A DNA stretch of 64,000 nucleotides from Panonychus citri (GCF_014898815.1 NW_026515542.1:186001-250000); one strand, 5' to 3'; counted from the stretch's first letter, positions 47,573 to 62,969 are shown. The notes: a model not told the origin generated them from the sequence alone. A program made the numbers and translations.

Positions 47573-48764
47573 TTAGTAGTTAATTAACTTTTTGAGAGCA
47601 TGAAGACATCTCCATTTATCTGGAATGTAGAAAGGTTCATATATATGGGGAAATGGTGTATCGAAACCTGCAACTCGAGTTACTGGAGCTTCGAGATGAA
47701 GGAAACACTCTTGTTGAATGGTGGCAGTAATTTCTGCTCCAAAACCACCGGTCAAAGGGGCTTCATGTGCAACCAAAACTCTGCCCGTTTTTTTAACTGA
47801 ATTTAAAACTGTCTCTCGATCCCATGGGCTAATTGTTTGTAGATCAATTAATTCACAGGAAACATTCAAACTATCCTGAGCCATTTGACAGACTTCATGA
47901 AGTACATGAACTTGAGTTCCCCAGCCAATTAGGGTAACATCATCACCCTCGACAATTACCTCCGCCTTTGAAAGAGGAATTTTATATTCTTTAACGGGAA
48001 CTTGTTCAACTGCCGTTCGATATAAAATTTTGGGCTCGAAAAAGATACACGGATTATTGTCTTCAATACAACTGGTTAAAAGACCTTTAGCTTGAATTGG
48101 TCCACGAGGAATGACTATTTTGATACCGGGTATGTGAGCGAAAAAAGCTTCAACCATTTGCGAATGGTACAAAGCTCCATGGCCAACAGCACCGCAAGGA
48201 GCTCGAATGGTTAGTCCACCGCAATCAAATTGATTACCAGCTCGATAACGAAATTTGGATGCTTTTGATTAAAGAAAAAAAATAATATTTCATGTTAATC
48301 AAGTGCAAACTAATTTTCCATGTACAATTTTCAATTGATCCTATTATCATACCTTCATTGAGTATTTGATCAAAGGCAGGGAATATATAATCGGCAAATT
48401 GGATCTCAGCTATGGCTGTACCACCAGCGGCTGCTAAACCGATTCCAAATCCGACGATTCCTTGTTCACACAAAGGTGTATTGAATACACGTTCTTTACC
48501 ATGTTTATCTTGTAATCCAATTGTACACCTAAAGACACCACCGAATGCTACATCTTCACCGAATATAAATGAGTTTGGATTTTTAGTCAAGGCCAAATCA
48601 AGTGAATTGTTAATTGCTTGGAATAAATTCATTCGATTAGTTTCACCCTCGGAAGCTGCTACAGTATCTGGATAATAGTTGAAATGAGTTGAATTTCGAA
48701 CGAACAAATTTGATGAAAGTTGTTTACTCAATTGTAAAATACGACGACCAAAAACGTTCATCAT
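47573..48764 (-). CDS. BCKDHB: Branched-chain 2-oxoacid dehydrogenase E1 subunit beta, mitochondrial (366 aa)
   Basis: Exons 48353-48764 and 47573-48261 join in phase 1 to 367 codons. With the alpha subunit it forms the thiamine-diphosphate E1 enzyme that decarboxylates the keto acids of Leu, Ile and Val in mitochondria. The basic, Ser-rich start MMNVFGRRILQLSKQLSS is a mitochondrial targeting peptide. Family blocks are FGEDVAFGGVFRCTIGL (the Glu that activates thiamine diphosphate), RVFNTPLCEQGIVGFGIGLA, AEIQFADYIFPAFDQ, CGAVGHGALYHSQ, VIPRGPIQAKGLL, IGWGTQVHV, LIDLQTISPWD, HEAPLTGGFGAEI and VAGFDTPFPHIYEPFYIPD. The length is normal. It is divergent from virilizer, sharing an intergenic region of about 890 bp. 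Confidence 0.95.
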
Positions 48765-49654
48765 GCTGATCAATAGTCTTGGATGAATTTTTTCAACACC
48801 AAAGGAAAATTATAACAAGTGTAAGATAATATACCAGTGATTAGATTTAAATAGATATTCAGATGTTTATCTTCAATTTTGTCTCCGTTGATCTAAAACA
48901 GCGTATCGAGATGATTAAGAGAAAAAAAAAGAAAAGGAAAAGAAAATGAAACAAAATCGTTACCAAGGATTGAAAGAACATGATGAAATGAATGAATTCG
49001 AAATTTACCTGTTATCCACAAAGATACAATTGAAAATAATTAATAATTCCAATAATTGAACAACAACGGATGAAGAAGATTTTAGAAAGGAAAAAAATTA
49101 CAACCAGAGATGTTCACAAGCCATGAGAGTGAAAAATATCAACGCCAAAGGCAAATGAATCTGCAAAGAAAAGATGACCAGTTACAATCACCAAAATCGA
49201 AAAATCTTAGTGACAACAATTAAATAAACAATTAACAATTAACCAGAAGAAGAAAAAACAACAACACCAAATATCAGGAAAAAAACTAAAAAGAAAACAG
49301 AACTAAAACAATTAACAAATCATAACCTAACACACAATTTAACCATGTTTAGAACGAAACAGATCAATTAATTGATCAAAATCGTAAACAAAAAGAATCA
49401 ATAATCAGTTAATTGTAGAATTAAGAAAAGGTTAATTAGTTAATCAAGAATTAAGGTGAGAATTTGTTTACCATCAGAATTAACCAAAAAAAGAGAAGGG
49501 GTCATATGGTAATTACGACGGTGGAATAGAAGAAAAAATTTGGGTGCAACCAAAGGATAGAGAGAGAAAAGAAAGTGAACTCCAGTTGGAAATGTTGATT
49601 ATGAGAATTGTTTAATTATCTTTATTTGGTTTAATTCTAATTGAAACAATTAAC
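48765..49654. other. Divergent promoter region, BCKDHB and virilizer
   Basis: No coding exon seen. GT and AG pairs in the minus direction near 48820-49015 could mark a spliced BCKDHB 5' UTR, but none could be fixed. Confidence 0.4.
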
Positions 49655-52600
49655 ATGGATCAAGATGGAAAATGTGAATTAACAAGTGAATTACTGTTCT
49701 TTGATACCTTTACCCATGAAAACATTCAGGTTTGTTAATAACAATTAATTTCTAAATTATTTTCTCTTCTCTTGTGAATGTGATTTTTGTTTTTCTATCT
49801 CATTTTCTCTTTCTTTTCTTTCTATTTTTCTCTTACTTTTGTTTGTTTACTCTCTTTCTCTTTCTCTTAAATCTTATTATTCTTTTTTCATTCATTTTCT
49901 CTGATAAAACCTAATCATTTATTATTGACAGTTACTAAAGGTGTTAGAATCAATGTTCACATTGTCATGATTTCTATCACCTAACCTTTGATTAATCAAA
50001 TGAGAGAAAAAGAGAAACAAATAACCAATGGATATAACCAATTGGTGGTTTTCTCTTTCTTTTCTTTCTTTCTTTTCTCTCTTCTCTTTCTTTTCTTTTT
50101 CTCATTAGATTTTCTATTCTAACCTTTTTCTTTCACATTTTCATTTTCTTTCTTTCTTCGCTTATACACACACACACACATACACATCTTATCATGAACC
50201 AAACATTGATTGTCCTTTGGCTTTTCTATTCTTATCTCATTTTCACTTCTTAATTGTTACTTTAATTGTTACTTTCTTTCTCTGTCTTTTAGGAATCTAA
50301 TTTGGATTTAGTTCAGTTTGCAAGCCCAATAATTATCGATGAAATCCGAATCATACCCCTTGGAGCTCGAGTAGTAGCTGATTTTACCGGCGGAGACAGA
50401 CTTGGGTAAATCTAATTGTTACCAATTCCCTGGCTGAGAAATTGAAATGATGAAGAATTGATTAACTTGAGATCAAAAGAAAACATTTATTTGTCTATGG
50501 GCATCTAATTGTTCAAAAATTAGATAAGTGAAAGTTGAGTTGGGATGTTGATCTTTCCGTTCAATTTAACTGTCGATAATTTTCTAACCCATAATCCACA
50601 ATCTTCATCTCATCTTTCACCCCGTGACATTAAATTGTCAGTAGTGATCAACTAGATATTTATCATGGAAACATAACAATTAATTTTTCTTCATCATTAC
50701 AATTCCCACGCTTCAAAGCCCATCATATGCTTTTTATATCTTCAATCTGAAAATCCTCCTATTTCCTTTACTCTTGATTGTTTCTTTAATCAAAAATTCT
50801 TTGCTGGTTATCTGATCATATCGCAATTAATTTTCTAATCATGATATTTTTTTTGGTTTTAATTTCACAGAGCAACAAATCCCTCATCATTTGATGTTAC
50901 TTTCTACATAAATGATTTCACAAAACCCACTGTTTGCACTTTCTCAGACTTTGGACGGTAAAGAGTTTAAATTACATACATATTTTAATAGCTAATTGGA
51001 TATCAATTTCAAGTGAATTGTTATTAAATCAATTTCTTTTTCTTCTATTGTCCCTTTTAGATTTGAATATAAGCAAAATATCAACATTCAATTTATTCCA
51101 GAAGAGCGTAAGCCAACCGATGGTCTACTCATTAAAGGTTCATATCAAGTCATAACTCTTGCCATTTATGGGGCTCAAACCAATATCAAAGATTTAATTA
51201 TCAAAGAGGAAAATCTTGAGGCTACACCAGTTTCGGATAATTGCTCTACATCCCAAGTACCAGTTACTATTGATGATGATCACCATGACCATCCTTTAGA
51301 AAGTGAATTTGCATTTGCTGAGAAAAATTATTCTCATAGAGATTCACCTCACCCAGAGAAAGAGTTTAATCCAGTTTTAGAAAGATTAAATCAAACTGCC
51401 AATCTAAATCAACATGAGAAAATAATTAAAACAGCAAGTGGCTCGAAAACAGTTGTAATCAACAATAATGATGACGAAGATAATGATTCATATTATAGTG
51501 AAAGAACTAAAGAATCTGGTGTGAGAGAACCTGAAATAGGTTCTACCAGTGTAAACAATAGAGATGAAAATGTTGATCCAAGGAAACGTCCATGTTCAAG
51601 ACATTTTACCGTTAATTCACCACATTCTCTATCACCAGTTCGTAGTCCACAAAGTCTCAAAAGTCCGATGAGCCCACAAAGTGATTCAAGTATGAAATTT
51701 GATAGTAACATATCACATGCTCGTTCACCCCTAATGGATCATCATCACCACCATCATCATAAAAAGTCATCAAATACATCTTCAAGGAGTCCTTACTCTC
51801 GTCATCTACCACCACCTCCTTTACCGCCATCAACAGCAACAACAACAACAACATCAACATCAACATCAGCAACTCATTCTAATCACTCTCCTCGATCTCC
51901 TCGTTACATTCAATCAAGATCAACTTCGCCTTGGTACAAAAATCAACATAATCCTTCCCATCCGTCTTCACCATCATCTCCTCTTTCACCCTATCATTAT
52001 CGTAAAAATCATTCTCCCAGGAAAATTGCATCTCCAGCGAAAACTCCCCCGGAAGAATCTTCCTCATCATCTTCTTCATTTAACAAGAAACGTCTTAGAC
52101 GTGCCCGAACTCCTCCAACTCGCTCACCATCTCCCTCAGCAAATAAAAGAATAGAAATAGAAAACAATTCTAGTAATCATTCTATTCCTATTCTACCAGT
52201 TAATACTGATCTTTTAGAAGAAATTTCTCCTGAACATTCACTTTCAGATTGGGCTGAAAGTATTTCTGAAGACGAAAATTTGGATGATATTGAATCAGGT
52301 GACGGTGAACCAGAAGATAATCTTCCATCAAGTAATATCAACAATCTACCAGAAAACATTGTTACTGATCCAACATCAAACACAACGACAACAACAACCA
52401 CAATTGTCAACAATTCTTGTAATATCAACTATTATATTCATTCACCTGCAAATCATCAGCAACCCAGTGAAAGCCAGGAACCCGAGCCTTTTGAATCAAT
52501 TTCATCGGAAGAGGAATATTTTGAAGAAGGAGGAAACATGGCCGAAAGTGACCGTTTATCTCACTATTCTGATTATGACATTTGTGATGAAACCTTCAAT

Positions 52601-55600
52601 CCAACCTTTGACCCCTACAATTGTGAATTCACCTCTCTTCAAGCTCTTCGTGACCCATCACAAACCAATTATCAACATCTCAGAAATTCCCAAGTGAATC
52701 TTAATGAAGAAAATAAAACTAAAAGGACGTTACTTTTATCACAATTATCTGAGATGAAGACAACAAGAACCTCCATTTGGGTTGAATCAATGGAAACCAT
52801 TGCCAAAGATATCGAACTTGTTCCCTTGGAAAAATCTGATATTCTTACCATCATTTTAAATTGGTTAAAAGATGGACTTGATTATGATCTTGCAATTAAG
52901 CAAACAACAATTCCGTTTAAAGTGAGACATTTAAAAGCAGGAATTAAACTCTCCATTGCCTTGATCAATACAGATGAATCAATAGTCAAAAAGTTAATCG
53001 AGCTCAAGATTCCTTTGTCATTGTTCAACCTCTACTATAAACCTCATATGTCTCTTCCCTTAAAGTTATTGATACTTCGGGCATTTGACGCTTTCTGTGA
53101 CTCTGTGATTGGAATTGAACATATTCTCGTTGATGGATACATTTTCACTGACACCATCACCACCAGCGACACCTCAGATGATAATCAATTGAAAGAAAAT
53201 CCATCAACGGTTTATCAACATTTACTCCTTCTCTTGACCAGTAAACCACCATCTCGAGTTGCAATAGCTTTAGAAGCTTTATTAAGTAAAATTCATTTCT
53301 ACCATTTACTGCAATCTTTTCAAACGATTGTGTCGAAACCTTGTCATGACGTACTCGCCATATTGACACACATTCGTAAAATTGGTTCCATTTTTGCCTC
53401 AGCGCGTAAATTGTTGACACAGAAAGTACGCTGTTTACCTGTGACTTGTTTCTTTGAGATCAAAGAGTCTAAATGTGATTGTTACCCATCCATTTATAAC
53501 TGGTTTAAACTTTATCACTTTATTGACAATTTGGTGGATCTATTGAAAAATTCCCACTCTGATCTGATAACCTCTGAGATCCATCAGCTGATTGATATAC
53601 TAATGACGGAGGAAAGTTTCCCGCGTTTCCTTTTATCATCACCATGTTATTTAAAGACCAATGAATTAATTTCACTGCTAACAAACCATGCAAACCATGA
53701 CATGTTCAACAATCAGAATAATTGTATTGGAGAAAGACTTGCCTATTTACTACAGTCTTATTCCCTAATTGATTTACTGATTGCCCGTGTTCAAAGTGGC
53801 TCATTTAACCTTGTCAAATGTGACGAAGATATTGAACTATGTTCAATATTTCGTAGTTTCCATAGTCTACTTTTCTCACCGATTGGCCGAGAGTGTGTTG
53901 TCCAAACTCTTTCTTCATCTAATAATTTCCAATCAGCTTTACTTCCCTTCCTGATACCAATTATTGGTGATAATAAATTGTACAAATCAATTTGGTCCGA
54001 ATATGCAGTTAAATTATGTATTTCAATGGTGCAATTTGGCGAAGACAATATTTTCCATGTCATTAGAAACTATGGGAATAGTTTACTTGCCATTTCTAAA
54101 AACAATCAATTACCTAAACTTTCATCTTTATCCGATTGGCTTAAACCAATTAACTGTATCCAAAATTTAAGCTACTCCGAGTCAACCTTTAAAGAGCTGA
54201 TGACGCAAGTTAAAAATTACGCCGATGGTGCAGTTAAATTAAAAGAGAGCGAAATTTTCAAACTTCAACCACAACTAATAACCATCATCCGAATCTTATA
54301 TAAACTTTGCCTACCACCACAAAAATATTATCATCAAAATGTTCAAGAATTAGAAAACAAACCAGTCAATGAGTTAAAATACTATTACGCTACAATACAA
54401 GTTTACAGTTACGATGGACTTTCATCTTTATTAACATTACTACAGAAATTAGCTCAAACTTATCTACGTCCATCTCACCAAAGTTTTGCCCTTGTCGGTG
54501 ATCAGGGTTCCCTTGTAATGGCATTTGTCAAACTTGCCGTTAAACTGGTCAAGGAAATACTTAGAGTACTAATCCATGCCCGTGGTAAAGATTTTAGAGA
54601 CACCTCACCGATACCCGTTATGTTGAAAGTATACTCACTGATGTACCTATTTCCCCGATGTTCATTTGCCTACTCAACCTCTAGAGAAACAATAAGAGAT
54701 ATTGTTGACATTCTCATGTTTTACACCCAATTATCTTTAACACTCTCTGAATCTGATCCTGAAACAATGGCTAAAGGTATTTGGACCAAGATGATTAGCG
54801 AAGTATTAAAATATACCTTCTCCCTGCCGATGACCTTTGTCCATGGATTAAGTCTTCTCTCTGAATTACTACCTCTTCCATTGCCTTTTCAAACATTATC
54901 TCCTTTGACCGAGGAAGAAGTTAACAAAATGATTAACATACGTAAACTTTGGTCAGCACATTTACTTGGACTTTCCGCTGATTTGGAAAAACTTATCTCT
55001 ACCTTTGTCATCTCATCATCACCAACCATTCAACAACTTCTTCGACGTGTTTGCATTCAAATATCTGATCTCTCTTCACCGGCTTCCACCATGATGGTTC
55101 GCTCAGTTTTGGAAGTTGTTCTTGACTCTCTTCCCAATGAAAAGAATCCTAAACTGTCCACTCCCTTACTTTATGTTCTCAATTTACTTTCTTACCTTTC
55201 CACTCATCCACCATTTAAAATGGCTTTTATCCATACAATGCACATTGGTGGTAAATTAGATGAAAAATATTTCACTTTTGTCAACAAATTGTTACGTTTA
55301 CTTAGAGAAGAGGGAACATCAAAACCCATTGAGGTTCAAATTAACCATCTAATATTTACCTTCCTTCAATCCCTCTGTGACTCAGATATTTATCTCAATT
55401 CAAGGATATCATCTACACCGAGCCCTCAAATTGTAAGTATTATTACATTAGTAAATATTTAATTATATCCATTTATGATCATTGTAATCTATTAATAATT
55501 AATTAATATCGTTCTCTTTTTTCCTACTTTTGTTTAAATAGCTTTCAAACTCGTTGCCTCCAAAAGAATCATTGAAATTAATCATCTCAATGTTACTTAA

Positions 55601-57674
55601 ATTCCTCAAGAATTCAATTAAGACATTCACAAAATCTTCAACAATCATAACATCAACATTAACTAATGGACCACCTTCACCTAATTTCAACTCAATCTTA
55701 CCGGTACTCAAGATATTATCGTTACTATGTTGCCATGATTTTGGCTTCATCCCGATTAAACAAGGCATCTTTGAGGAAGCTCCGTTAATCATAAGTTTAA
55801 TTATTTTGCAAATTAGTAACTCAATCAGATCTGAAACCAGCAAAGATCATCATGAGGATAACAATGAACTTGTCTTACTAATTTGTGGATTTGTTGATTT
55901 CCTAAAAGCTTTTATGTTACCAAATGAATATCGTTCTGCCAAATTGAGTTACAAAGAAATAGTTACATTACTTTCATGGGAATCTAGAATGAATGAACCT
56001 CCAATTGACTGTAAGAAATCATTACAACAACCATCAACATCATCATCATCATCTTTATTATCCTCTTCAATTATGGTTAAAGATGAAGATGATCAAAAAT
56101 ATCCAGAGAAACGGTTAAAAATTGAGACAGATGAAACAATGGAAACAAATGTTGAGGATAATAATAATAATAATAATAAAGAAGCAGGAGATGTAGAAAA
56201 TGTTGATATTACCATGGCTCAAATAAGTGAAAAATTATGTGAAAAGGAGACAATTAATGAGACAACAATTAATGAATCAACAAATGGAGCAACAAGAGTT
56301 GAAACAAATAACAATCTACATCCTTTACTCATTCTAAATGAGTATCTTGAAAATTTGGATACAGTTAATGAAAACGAGATTTGTGGTATGCGTAAAATTG
56401 TCAAAAGCCTGTTAAATGTTTTGTCTTCATTTAAAGATGAGTCGGCTGGAGATGTCACAGTGAACATTGAATTACCAGTTATCGAACCATTGCCATTACA
56501 ATTTTCGAAGCGAGAAGTTTTCATTGTAACATCTAACATAGACCAAGAAAAGTTAAACATTAACTTTTGGCTTTCAGTGCCAACTTTTGATGATGATCAA
56601 CATCTTAATAACCACCGTCATCATAATCATAATCATCACTATTCTCAGATTGGTAATCATGGTCAAACTGTTAACTTGGAAACTCATTCAACAACAACAC
56701 ATCGTCCATGTGATACTCAACTTGGTGGCAGGGAGATGAACACTCTTGATAATGATAAACGAATCAGTTTTATTGAATTGTGTCAAAAATATTTACCCAG
56801 TGACTTTAATTTTAAGAAAACACTGGAAAACTTGTGTCAAACACAAGAGGAGACTGTTGATGTTGCCAAATCAACAAATAAACCATTAATTTCACTTAAC
56901 TCACCTCATCATCACCACCATCATCATCATCATTCAATTAGGAGGATGGGATCAATGTTACCAAATCGTGAATCAAAATCATTTACAAATGTTAAAAAAT
57001 CTTTTGTCGCTCCAATGAGAAATCGAGGATTTGGTCGTCCAGGATCAATGATGCATTCGTCTCGAGCAAATGACCCTTTCAGATCACGTCCACCCAATAC
57101 AAGTCGTCCACCCTCAATGCATGTTGATGATTTTGTTGCTCTTGAACAATCAGGAACCAATTGTAACTCGTATGAAGTACCAAGTAAACGAATGAAACTT
57201 GATTATACTTTGAAAATTCGTAACAATTCATCAAGTACCACTGGTGGAAATGGCTCTGGGGGTAATAATAATATGATTTCCAATTCTGGGAATAGTAACT
57301 TGTTACATAGTTCATCTTCTCGATCTTTTGGTGGATCAGCGACAGTTGGTTCAAGATCTTCACCTTCATATCATACTATTGATTCTTACTCAAGTCGACG
57401 AACACTTAATTCAAGCTCTCATTCTCATTCACATTCACATTCTCACTCCCATCAGTCACCTATTCGTAACAATCTACCCTCAACTTCATCTCGTAATTCA
57501 TTGACACGCTACTCAAGGGACAGTTATTCACCACCAGCGCCCAGGTCAACACGCTCAGACTCAATAGGACCATCGTCATCTTCACTACATTGGACCAAAA
57601 GCAGTTTAACCAATCGTCGTGATTCAAGAGACTCTAGAGATTCAAGATCTGTCCGTTCATCTAATAATCGTTAA
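49655..57674 (+). CDS. vir: Virilizer / VIRMA, m6A writer complex scaffold (2259 aa)
   Basis: Exons 49655-49729, 50293-50405, 50871-50957, 51061-55432 and 55542-57674 join in frame to 2260 codons. Virilizer is the large scaffold of the nuclear complex (with WTAP and METTL3/14) that puts N6-methyladenosine on mRNA; in flies it also acts in sex-specific splicing. The conserved N-terminal domain spans exons 1-4 (TSELLFFDTFTHENIQ, IIDEIRIIPLGARVVADF, TKPTVCTFSDFGRFEY, DGLLIKGSYQVITLAIYG). Residues of roughly 160-420 are a disordered Ser/Pro/His/Asp-rich stretch with many SPxSP-type sites. A long helical, ARM-like region follows (about 450-1700). The C-terminal third has poly-Asn, poly-His and poly-Ser runs and ends in an RD/SR-rich tail (RRDSRDSRDSRSVRSSNNR). 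It is longer than the fly and human proteins (about 1800-1850), mainly through these low-complexity inserts. Confidence 0.95.
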
Positions 57675-60600
57675 AAAAACAAAAAAAAAACAAACTAATT
57701 AACCTTAGATAATGTAAATTGTATGATAAGAATGCAAATGTCCAACAGAATCAAATTGTTCCTTATCATTTTGAATATTTGAAATGTAGACACATCACAT
57801 TATTGTTGTGTAAAAGCTCATCCAATTTAATGACTTAATTTGTAACAATCATAATCATTGACAATTAACTCTCATTTTCTTTCTGAACAGAGACAGACAA
57901 AATCAACACGCACTCATAGCCACATATAAATACATAAATCGTGATGAATATACATAAATATATACAAATATATACAAATATTTATAAATATTAATGTTTC
58001 ATCAAGAAACATTACAATTTGATGGTAATACAAGACAATTAAAATGAAAAGCGAAACAGGTAAAATGAAAATCTATTTAATCAAATGTTAATCATCAAAC
58101 CAATCAACTCATCAAAATGGAAGGTGAAATAACAAGAAGGATGAAAAAAGTCAATTGTTATGACAAAATCGTTAATTAACTAAGGATATCGACAATTAAA
58201 TTGCAAGAAGCATAACAAAGATTAATCAAAAAGTCAACAACAATTAATAAAATCCAACAATTCCCAGATTAGGATGAGTAGTTAATGTGAATGATAAAAA
58301 AAAAGGTTGTCACCTTTACAAGAAAAAAACAACAAATGTAAACTTATTTAAGTGTAACAATTTAAAGGTAACTATTAGTATCTAAACTGTGAACACTAAT
58401 AATGATAATCATCATTATTATATCATTGACAATAATCAACCAAATGCCATGATAATAATTAACAAAATCAACAACATTAATAAGGTGTTGAAAGTTGAAA
58501 ACTTTAATGATATAATCAAGAGGAATGATAAACATTATCATTAATGATAAATTACGTTTTGTTGGATATAAATAAGAACATGATTAACTAACTAAATCAT
58601 GATGATGATCAAGGTTTTCAGAGGAACAATCAAATTCAACAACTTTAATCTTGTTGGAGGCAAAAAAAAAGTTTTAATTTTGTTCACACAATTTAATTCA
58701 TTGTTACGGAAGAGCAACAATCAACCAAGTGATTTAAGATCAATGAATTATCAAAGTTATATCACCTTAAGGCCCAACCTTTAGCTTCCTCTTTAACTAA
58801 TGTCCTAATCATTAACTAATGATTTCTATTTAATTGTCAATCAGATTGCGATCTCAACAATTAAGACATTTTCACAATTTTCTCCTTCAAATTAAAATCA
58901 ATTAAGTTTTCACACTTTAATCGCAATTATTATTATTACAATTGTTTCATCATTCAATCAAGACAACAACAAATCAAGGAATCAATTGATTATCAGCAAT
59001 TAGATTAAAATGATTCACAATGAAACCATTTAACTTTGATTGTAATGTAAAACTATCAAATGATCAATTCTGATCAACTCAATTAATCTCATCTCTTTGT
59101 GTATATCCAACAATTTAATTCAGTTAATCTCAATAATTACATCAAATTTACAACGGTTATCATATTTTTAGCTTGTTACATGATAACCGGAAATTTGATC
59201 TCACCAGGATTTTCAATCAACTAGAATAGTAATAATTTATTTCAATCAGTTGATTGTTAATGTATATAAACTTACTCACTCTCTGTAAATAATCAAATTT
59301 AATCGGCAGAGGGAGAGTGGGAGGTGGGAAGTGTAAGGTGGGTTAAACTTTTATTATTTCCGTTTCGATCCACCCCAATATTATACATGAAGATTAATTC
59401 ATATCCTTACTGGTTCCTGATTCCCAGTAATCATAATAATGGATTATGTTTAAAATTAAGCTAATAATAAATTGTTACAACTCTCAAATTGTTGCTCATT
59501 TATCAAATCAAATTCTGATTAGCTTGATTATCTAATAATCTTTGGTTGGTAACAAGATTTAATTGTTTACCATTTAACCTTATTAACCTCATTTGATAGC
59601 AATTGAAAAGTTTGTGAGTTTTTTATTCATGAAAATTTATTCATAATTAATGAGATGAAATTTTCAATTCTTATGAGAATTGATTTATTATTAATACAAT
59701 TTCATTGATATTGTAAGAAAAAGTTATCAATAACAATTAAAGGTAATTGAAAGTTGATTTTCTGTTAATTGTTGTCTAACTTTGAATTGATTGTGTTTAA
59801 ATTGTTGAGAGGTTAAATATTGTAAGTCTAATGGAAGTCACATTGATCATGAAATATGAACCAAGAATCAATTGATTGTGAACAATTTGATTGAAATTAC
59901 TGAAGCCAACAAATGATGATGATACTCAAGATGAAGATGACGATAAAGATGATGAATGATGATAAATACAAACAAAGATATCAAATGAATGCTAAACCGT
60001 TGCTAAGATTTTCCTCTTGTTATTATTTTGTGTCATCTTCATAATACAATAAGAGTAACACCTTTTTTTGCATCCTCATCCTCATCCTCATCATCTTCAT
60101 CATCTCGTTGTTGTTGTTGTTGTTTGAAAACCACAAAAGCTTTTGCTGTTGATTGTTGTTAATATTAAATTGATTGTCAGGCTTGATTTAAAAGGATTGT
60201 TGGATTCAATGATTTACAGTTATCAAGATGATAAACACATTGAAGCCTGAGATTTTTTTTTTCATGCTGATGGGATATAACTGAAAATAAACAATATCAA
60301 GGATAATAATAAACAAGATGATCAATATTAAACCTAATTTGAATATAACTATTAATATGATAACAATATTATCATATTGTTGTTATTGTTATTGATTTGG
60401 ATTAATGTTATTGGATGAAATTTATATATATGTTTGGTGATTTGATTACGTTTTTTCATCTTGATTGTATTAAATTTATTATTTTATCTCTGTTCATATC
60501 ATTCAAGATGATAATTTAGATTGATGATTAGAGTTTGTAGCATCCTAATTAAGTGTTCAATTTGATTTCAATTGAGAAATTTGGACAATTAGAAAACTAA

Positions 60601-61125
60601 AGGTATTCATTTGTATTAATATCAAGTTTTCTGATTTACTTTCATGAAAATTTTCAATGTTAGAATTGATTTTCTTATTGTAAAGGTTACATAGTTAATC
60701 AGCTATGTGGCATGAAAATGCTCATGAGGATGGAGATGATTGTGATGATGAAGAAAAAGTTTCAATCTCTTGACCATTTCAACCCTTGGCTTTTAGGGTT
60801 AAGGATAAAATAATTAAGATGATGATGATACACAAGAAAAAGCATAAAGTAAATACAGAGTATAAATAACTGGCTTAATAGGATGGAAAATGATGAGAAA
60901 AAGTGTTCATCTTCTTATCTTCATCATCATCATCCAAAAACTGAATCAGAATGATCAGCAAAAAGGATTTCAACTCTTTACCATCTCTATAACATGATAA
61001 GTAATTATGGATCTTTATCTTTCCCTCTTCCTCTTCCTCCACCTCCTCTTTTGATTTATTCTTGATAGTCTATTAGTTAGTGATGGAACTGAATTAAATG
61101 ATGAAGATGAGGATAAGAAAAAGGG

Positions 61126-61168
<43 letters not shown>

Positions 61169-62937
61169 CTTTGTTAACTTTCATTTTGATAATATTATCA
61201 TTATCATTATCAGTAACTAACTGAAGTCAGCATATAATCATGATGATGATGATGATTATGTTGCAAGAAAAGTAGTATTCACAATGAATTAGGATGAAGA
61301 TGAAGATGAAAATAATGATAATGTTGATGATTATGATGATAATGATGATGATGTTGTTGTTGGTGAAGATGAGGAAAAATAGGAAAAGTATTAGTGTGTT
61401 TGTATGTGTAGTATATATGAAGATTGAGTTTACAAAATGGACTTTCGAGTCTTTTACTTCATCTCAAGTCCATCATCCTCATCCTCATCATTATTAAGAG
61501 CAAAAAGAGAATAAGAGAATCTTAATCTACAGTAAATTTCATCTTCTCATCCCTTATCATCTTCATCATCATGTTAACCCTTTGCTCTTCCAAATGATTT
61601 GATAAAAACTTATCTTATTTGATTGTCCAAGCAAAAAGGAGCTTATATGATAATATTATAAATAATTATCTTCCACCCACTCTCTGTATACTATTACCAT
61701 GATGATAATGATAAAGAGAGATAGAGAATTCATCTTCATCTTCATCTTTATCTTAATTTAGTTTCAATTATTTGATGAGAAAGAAAGAAAATAAAAACAA
61801 AAAGATAAACATTCAATTTCTTATATTGGAAAGTAAATTAATCACTAATCACCCTTGATTTCCAATGATCCAACTAAATGACAATTATAATTAACTGTAA
61901 ACATCGAGATGATTAATGTTGATTATATTGACAATCAAAAAAGGTACCAATTGATCAACATCCCAAGTAAGAAACAATCAAATCAATTTCTGTATTTGTA
62001 ATGATAAAACACAAAAAAGCTCCATTGAAAAGTCTGGCGAAAAAAATTGATTGTTGATCACAATTTGCAATTACCAAAAGCACAATTAAAGGACAATTAA
62101 CTTACAATTGTTGACTCTTATATAAATGTAATTGGTTGCAATTAAATTAAAGCCCTTATTTTTTTGCTCCACCAAAAAGGGTTTGATTGGTAAATGCAAT
62201 TTAAAATACATTTACTAAGGTTCAGCTTTAGATAATCAATATAAATTGTAAATGGGAAAAAATTTCAAATTCAAATGAACAATTTAATAATGATAATCAG
62301 GGTAATAATAGTTAACTGTAAATTCAGTCAATGATTAACTTATTTTTCATCATCATTGTCATCATATAGATATTCAGATGATTCTATTGTCTAGAGTCCA
62401 ATTGAATCTTTTGCTTACATTTTGAATTAGAATTTTTTTTTCTTCTCTCTTTTCATTTTCTTCTTCTTTTTTCTTCATCATTATCATTCCCTGTTGTGAT
62501 GAAATCTAATTGCATGTCATTATTGACTGTCAACAGAAGCACCGATAACATATCATGAGAGAGAGAGAGAAACTTTTTGTTCTTTTTCATTAGTTTCTCT
62601 TTTTCTCTCAATTTCAACTTTATATATTTCTCTCAGTTGGAGTTGGGATTGAATTTCATGGTGAGAATTTTTTTTTCAAACTTTATCATCACTGAATCAT
62701 TATCATCATTCCGTTTCCTTTTCTCACCTAGAATTACTAATAATCATTGAGAGAGAGAGAGGGGAGGAGACTTGCTGGCAGGTGATAAAGTTAAGTCAAT
62801 AGTTTTTTTTTATCAGATATTCAATATGAAGTATTTGTAGCAATTAATGATAATCATGATGATTTTGATTCTGTTGATTTAAAAGGTTGTAGAATTATTT
62901 GTCAAACGGAAAACGGAAGTTGAATTGTGTAAAAATA
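57675..62937. other. Intergenic, AT-rich with simple repeats
   Basis: No gene is supported. It contains ATC/GAT trinucleotide runs (about 59920-59960, 60070-60130, 61240-61350, 61730-61760), TATA/ATAC runs near 57930-57990, and many CAATTAA words. Short open frames on both strands lack start context, motifs and splice partners. Confidence 0.5.
61129..61165. repeat. (GA)n microsatellite
   Basis: About 18 GA units in intergenic DNA. Confidence 0.95.
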
Positions 62938-62969
62938 TTAGTAGAAAATTATTCTTAGATTATCTTTAC

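Noticed and set aside
58599..58784. 61-codon + strand frame after virilizer
   Set aside because: No motif or splice context; surrounding DNA is simple AT-rich sequence.
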